Under the pieces are notes generated by a model. It searched no databases. It saw only the letters and a program-made list of their open reading frames with translations, and was not told where the DNA came from. A DNA stretch of 9,614 nucleotides from Oceanicaulis sp. Lineage in GTDB: Bacteria; Pseudomonadota; Alphaproteobacteria; Caulobacterales; Maricaulaceae. Positions 6,935 to 9,614 of the stretch are shown here, piece by piece. The stretch covers positions 1 through 9,614 of the forward strand of contig RKRX01000225.1 in NCBI GenBank assembly GCA_007571185.1, read 5' to 3'. The position numbers and the translations under genes were made by a program. Position 1 is the stretch's first letter. The number at the start of each line of letters is the position of its first letter.

Positions 6935-6939
6935 CGCTT

Positions 6940-8448
6940 ATGCGCACTGATCTGCAACCCAACACCTGGGATTTTGAAACACAAGCTTTCGTAACCCCCG
7001 CCGGATTCCGGGAATATGACGCTCGCTGGTGGTTCGGCCATCCAGAGTCTGACATTGCGCCCCAAATCAACCTGTACGGCGTCCAGGCGTTGGGTCTGGG
7101 TCTGGGCACGTTGATCCACGAGTTGGGCAAAGACCCCAGGATTATCACCGGCCATGATTTTCGCAGTTATTCGCTCAGCGTCAAACAAGCGCTGGAAGTG
7201 GGGCTGATGCAGGCTGGCGTCGAGGTTCACGATATTGGTCTGGCGCTGTCGCCGACGGCCTATTTCGGACAATACCATCTTGATATTGGCGCGGTGGCCA
7301 TGGTGACCGCCAGCCACAACTCCAATGGTTGGACAGGTGTAAAGATGGGCGTGGAGCGCCCGCTGACCTTCGGGCCCGAAGAGATGGGCCGCCTCAAGGA
7401 GATTGTGCTCAATGACGAAGGCGTAGCCCGCGTCGGCGGCGGCTATGTGCGCCAGACCGCTGTGGCGGAAGCCTACAAGGTTGATATTTCCAGAGGGGTG
7501 TCAATCGGTCGCAAACTCAAGGTGGTCGCGGCATGCGGCAACGGCACCGCAGGCGCCTTTGCCGAAGAGGTGCTCTCGGCCATGGGGGTTGAGGTGATCG
7601 CCATGGATTGCGCGCTTGATCACACGTTCCCCAGATACAATCCCAATCCCGAAGATATGAAAATGCTGCGCGCTCTGTCAGATCGGGTGAAGCAGACCGG
7701 CGCTGATATCGGCCTGGCCTTTGATGGTGATGGCGATCGCTGTGGCGTGGTGGACAACACGGGTGAAGAGATTTTCGCCGACAAGGTTGGCCTCATGCTG
7801 GCTCGCGACCTGTCTGATGTTCACAAGGGGGCGAAATTCGTGGTGGATGTGAAATCCACCGGGCTTTACGCTATCGACCCGGTGCTCAGGGCCAATGGCT
7901 GCGAGACCGAGTACTGGAAGACCGGTCATTCCTATATCAAGCGTCGCGCTAATGAATTGGGCGCCCTGGCCGGGTTCGAGAAGTCGGGTCATTTCTTCCT
8001 GCAGCTGCCGGTGGGGCGGGGTTATGATGATGGTCTGGTTGCGGCGCGCTGCATTCTGGAAATGCTCGACCGCAATCCTGACAAGACCATGGCCGATCTC
8101 AGGGACGACCTGCCGTTAAGCCATGGCTCACCGACCATGTCGCCGGCCTGTGCGGATGAGGAAAAATACGCTGTAGTTGAACGCATTGTGGCCAGTTACC
8201 AGGCGCGCAGGGCCAGGGGTGAAGCCGTGGCTGGACGTTTGATCACTGACGTGAATGCCGTTAATGGCGTGCGCTTCACGCTGCAAGGCGGCGCCTGGGG
8301 CCTGGTGCGCGCCAGCTCCAACACGCCGAACCTTGTTGTCGTAGTGGAAAGCCCTCACAGCAAGCAGGACGTAAGGGCCATTTTCCAGGCTATAAAGGCT
8401 GATCTCGCGATCTATCCTGAAATCGGAGCCTTTGATCAGGAACTGTAA
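6940..8448 (+). CDS. Phosphomannomutase/phosphoglucomutase
   Basis: Moves phosphate between C6 and C1 of mannose and/or glucose through a phosphoserine. Products lead to GDP-mannose, and glucose-1-phosphate is the substrate of RmlA in this same window. The 502-residue protein has the four alpha-D-phosphohexomutase landmarks in order. These are the active-site serine loop TASHNSNGWTGVKMG (123-137, Ser125), the Mg2+ loop FDGDGDRCGVVD (261-272), the sugar-specificity loop GFEKSGHFF (345-353, in place of the usual GExSGH), and the phosphate-binding RASSNTPN (457-464). GHSYIK (329-334) also fits the AlgC/ManB-type bifunctional group. The start is set by GAGGAA upstream and gives the natural N-terminus. 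The gap from the Gfo/Idh stop is 52 bases. Specificity for mannose versus glucose cannot be read from the sequence, so no symbol is given; manB would be a reasonable label. Confidence 0.93.
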   Translation: MRTDLQPNTWDFETQAFVTPAGFREYDARWWFGHPESDIAPQINLYGVQALGLGLGTLIHELGKDPRIITGHDFRSYSLSVKQALEVGLMQAGVEVHDIGLALSPTAYFGQYHLDIGAVAMVTASHNSNGWTGVKMGVERPLTFGPEEMGRLKEIVLNDEGVARVGGGYVRQTAVAEAYKVDISRGVSIGRKLKVVAACGNGTAGAFAEEVLSAMGVEVIAMDCALDHTFPRYNPNPEDMKMLRALSDRVKQTGADIGLAFDGDGDRCGVVDNTGEEIFADKVGLMLARDLSDVHKGAKFVVDVKSTGLYAIDPVLRANGCETEYWKTGHSYIKRRANELGALAGFEKSGHFFLQLPVGRGYDDGLVAARCILEMLDRNPDKTMADLRDDLPLSHGSPTMSPACADEEKYAVVERIVASYQARRARGEAVAGRLITDVNAVNGVRFTLQGGAWGLVRASSNTPNLVVVVESPHSKQDVRAIFQAIKADLAIYPEIGAFDQEL

Positions 8449-8469
8449 GCTCTTGATACAGGGTTTCTC

Positions 8470-8474
8470 AGGGG
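8470..8474 (+). promoter_or_regulatory. Ribosome-binding site of glmS
   Basis: AGGGG, 7 bases before the glmS ATG at 8482, in the 33-base gap after the PMM/PGM stop. It supports co-transcription with the upstream gene and confirms the start, which must be at this ATG because the catalytic Cys has to follow the initiator Met. Confidence 0.6.
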
Positions 8475-8481
8475 TGTCATC

Positions 8482-9462
8482 ATGTGCGGTATTGTCGGGA
8501 TTGCCGGGTCTAGCGAGGTCAGTGACCGGTTGGTGGAGGGTTTACGCCGCCTGGAATATCGAGGTTATGATTCCGCAGGGATCGCTGTGGTGGGAGGGCG
8601 GAACGGGCTCTGTCGCCGCCGCGCCGCTGGCAAGATCGCCAATCTCGACATCGAACTGGCCCGACACCCTGTCGAGGGTGTGACCGGGATCGGACACACC
8701 CGTTGGGCCACCCATGGCGCCCCCACGCGGGAAAACGCTCATCCCCATAAATCGGGCGATGTGGCGGTTGTTCATAACGGCATCATCGAGAACTTTCAGC
8801 AGCTGCGAGCCGAGCTTGAGGTGAAAGGTTTCAAGGCCGAAACGCCTGTCGATTCCGAAGCGATTGCGCACCTGATTGCATCTGAGCTCAGAGCCGGGCC
8901 AGATATGGACGGGGCTTTCGCTCGGGCGGTCAAACGCCTGCGCGGCGCCTATGCGCTGGCGGTGATGAACGCCTCCGAACCCGGCGCGATATGGGTGGCC
9001 CGGTCGGGGTGTCCGTTGGTGATCGGTCTGGGGGAAGGCGAGACCTATATCGGTTCGGACACTTTGGCTCTAGCGGGTTGGACTGACAAGGTTATCTATC
9101 TGCAAGAGGGTGATCGGGCCAAGGTCAGCGCACAGGGTGTGGTGATCATTGACAAAGAGGCCCGCCTCGCCAAGCGGCAGGTCTGTGTCGTATCGCGCGC
9201 CGTGGCCGGATTTGCCGACAAAGGCGGGTACCGTCACTTCATGGCAAAGGAAATCCATGAACAGCCTGATGCCGTGGCGCGCACTCTGTCATATTATCTC
9301 GATATCGCCACAGGTCAGGTGCGTGGAGAGGGCTCGCCGGATTGGGCTTTGATCGACCGGCTGCTTGGCGCCGCCTGCGGCACTGCGTTTTATGCCGCCG
9401 CGATCAGCAAGTTCTGGTTCGAGAAGCTCGCCCGGCTTCCAATGGTCAGCGATTTGGCTTAG
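8482..9462 (+). CDS. glmS: Glucosamine-6-phosphate synthase, glutaminase domain and start of isomerase domain (ends at premature TAG)
   Basis: GlmS makes glucosamine-6-phosphate from fructose-6-phosphate and glutamine, the entry to UDP-GlcNAc for peptidoglycan and lipid A. This frame gives 326 residues against the usual ~600. The glutaminase half looks functional: MCGIVGIAG with the nucleophilic Cys after Met, LRRLEYRGYDSAGIAV (21-36), GHTRWATHGAPT (71-82), VVHNGIIENF (97-106) and DSEAIAHLI. The linker GGYRHFMAKEIHEQP (248-262) is normal. The isomerase half begins with AACGTAFYA (298-306; the usual pattern is ACGTS, the Ser helping bind the sugar phosphate) and FWFEKLARLP, then TAG at 9460-9462. 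As it stands the product would lack nearly all of the isomerase domain and could not make glucosamine-6-phosphate. The start is supported by AGGGG 7 bases upstream. Confidence 0.9.
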   Translation: MCGIVGIAGSSEVSDRLVEGLRRLEYRGYDSAGIAVVGGRNGLCRRRAAGKIANLDIELARHPVEGVTGIGHTRWATHGAPTRENAHPHKSGDVAVVHNGIIENFQQLRAELEVKGFKAETPVDSEAIAHLIASELRAGPDMDGAFARAVKRLRGAYALAVMNASEPGAIWVARSGCPLVIGLGEGETYIGSDTLALAGWTDKVIYLQEGDRAKVSAQGVVIIDKEARLAKRQVCVVSRAVAGFADKGGYRHFMAKEIHEQPDAVARTLSYYLDIATGQVRGEGSPDWALIDRLLGAACGTAFYAAAISKFWFEKLARLPMVSDLA

Positions 9463-9614
9463 AGTTTCCGTTATCGTAGCCCGGTGATCAGGGCTCATGA
9501 TGGGGCTCTTTTTGTTTCGCAGTCGGGAGAAACGGCCGTTACACTGGCGGCTTTGCGCCATTGCCGGTTGGCCGGCGCCGCCACCCTGGCGGTGGTGAAT
9601 GTGGAGAACTCCTC
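9463..9614 (+). pseudogene. glmS: In-frame continuation of glmS (isomerase domain) beyond the premature stop
   Basis: Directly after the TAG, in the same frame and with no further stop to the window edge, about 50 codons read as GlmS. They include SFRYRSP (expected SEFRYRxP), ALFVSQSGETAVTLAALRHC (the SQSGET sugar-phosphate loop, usually followed by ADTL) and TLAVVNVENS. There is no plausible new start with a ribosome-binding site, so this is not a separate gene. It is best read as the disconnected 3' part of glmS, continuing past the window. Whether the gene is dead, mis-assembled or read through cannot be decided from sequence alone. Confidence 0.82.

Noticed and set aside
6826..6939. N-terminal extension of the PMM/PGM frame to 6826
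   Set aside because: It overlaps the preceding gene by about 60 bases, has no family similarity, and the ATG at 6940 has a strong GAGGAA ribosome-binding site.
6225..7148. Long minus-strand open frame (307 codons) across the Gfo/Idh and PMM/PGM junction
   Set aside because: It lies antisense to two well-supported genes, carries no recognisable domain, and is the kind of shadow frame expected in high-GC codon-biased DNA.
9460..9462. Programmed recoding of the glmS stop as selenocysteine or pyrrolysine
   Set aside because: Selenocysteine uses TGA, not TAG. Nothing here suggests pyrrolysine machinery, and GlmS has Ser at this position. Neighbouring residues are also altered, which fits decay or sequence error better.
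9497..9614. A separate small gene starting at the ATG pair near 9497-9502
   Set aside because: It is out of frame with the clear GlmS residues that continue through this stretch and has no supporting ribosome-binding site or similarity.

Overview
The window is high-GC, densely coding bacterial chromosome. Gene style and protein sequences (4-base ATGA overlaps, the RibD, KdsD and PMM/PGM variants, the Gfo/Idh protein with a GHQER motif) suggest an alphaproteobacterium, possibly of the marine Hyphomonadales/Maricaulales group. That placement is an inference from family resemblance. Almost everything here makes activated sugars for the cell envelope. There are no RNA genes, mobile elements or CRISPR arrays.

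Left block (minus strand, 4742 down to 1): one tightly packed run read as rmlC-rmlB-rmlD-rmlA-gpmA-ribD. Junctions are either 4-base ATGA overlaps (rmlC/rmlB, rmlA/gpmA, gpmA/ribD) or gaps of 9-10 bases (rmlB/rmlD, rmlD/rmlA), so this is very probably one transcript. The four rml genes are the complete route from glucose-1-phosphate to dTDP-L-rhamnose. A glycolytic phosphoglycerate mutase and the riboflavin enzyme RibD ride behind them. RibD runs off the left edge, and its reductase part looks collapsed.

Centre (4743-4829): a short divergent intergenic region. It must hold the control signals for the rml run and at least part of those for the right block. It contains three inverted repeats.

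Right block (plus strand, 4830 to the end): kdsD (arabinose-5-phosphate isomerase, first step to Kdo), a Gfo/Idh/MocA oxidoreductase that resembles the UDP-GlcNAc 3-dehydrogenase GnnA of 2,3-diamino-sugar lipid A, a phosphomannomutase/phosphoglucomutase, and glmS (glucosamine-6-phosphate synthase). Together they would supply Kdo, a modified lipid A sugar, mannose-1-P/glucose-1-P and glucosamine-6-P, the central precursors of lipopolysaccharide and peptidoglycan.

The oddest feature is glmS. The glutaminase half is intact, but an in-frame TAG at 9460-9462 interrupts the isomerase half. The same frame then continues with clear GlmS sequence (FRYR, SQSGET) to the window edge. Several normally conserved isomerase residues near the stop are also changed. 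This is either a decaying (perhaps duplicate) glmS, an assembly error, or, least likely, readthrough. No wholly new system is evident. The items most worth checking are the glmS interruption, the shortened RibD reductase, and the GnnA-like gene.
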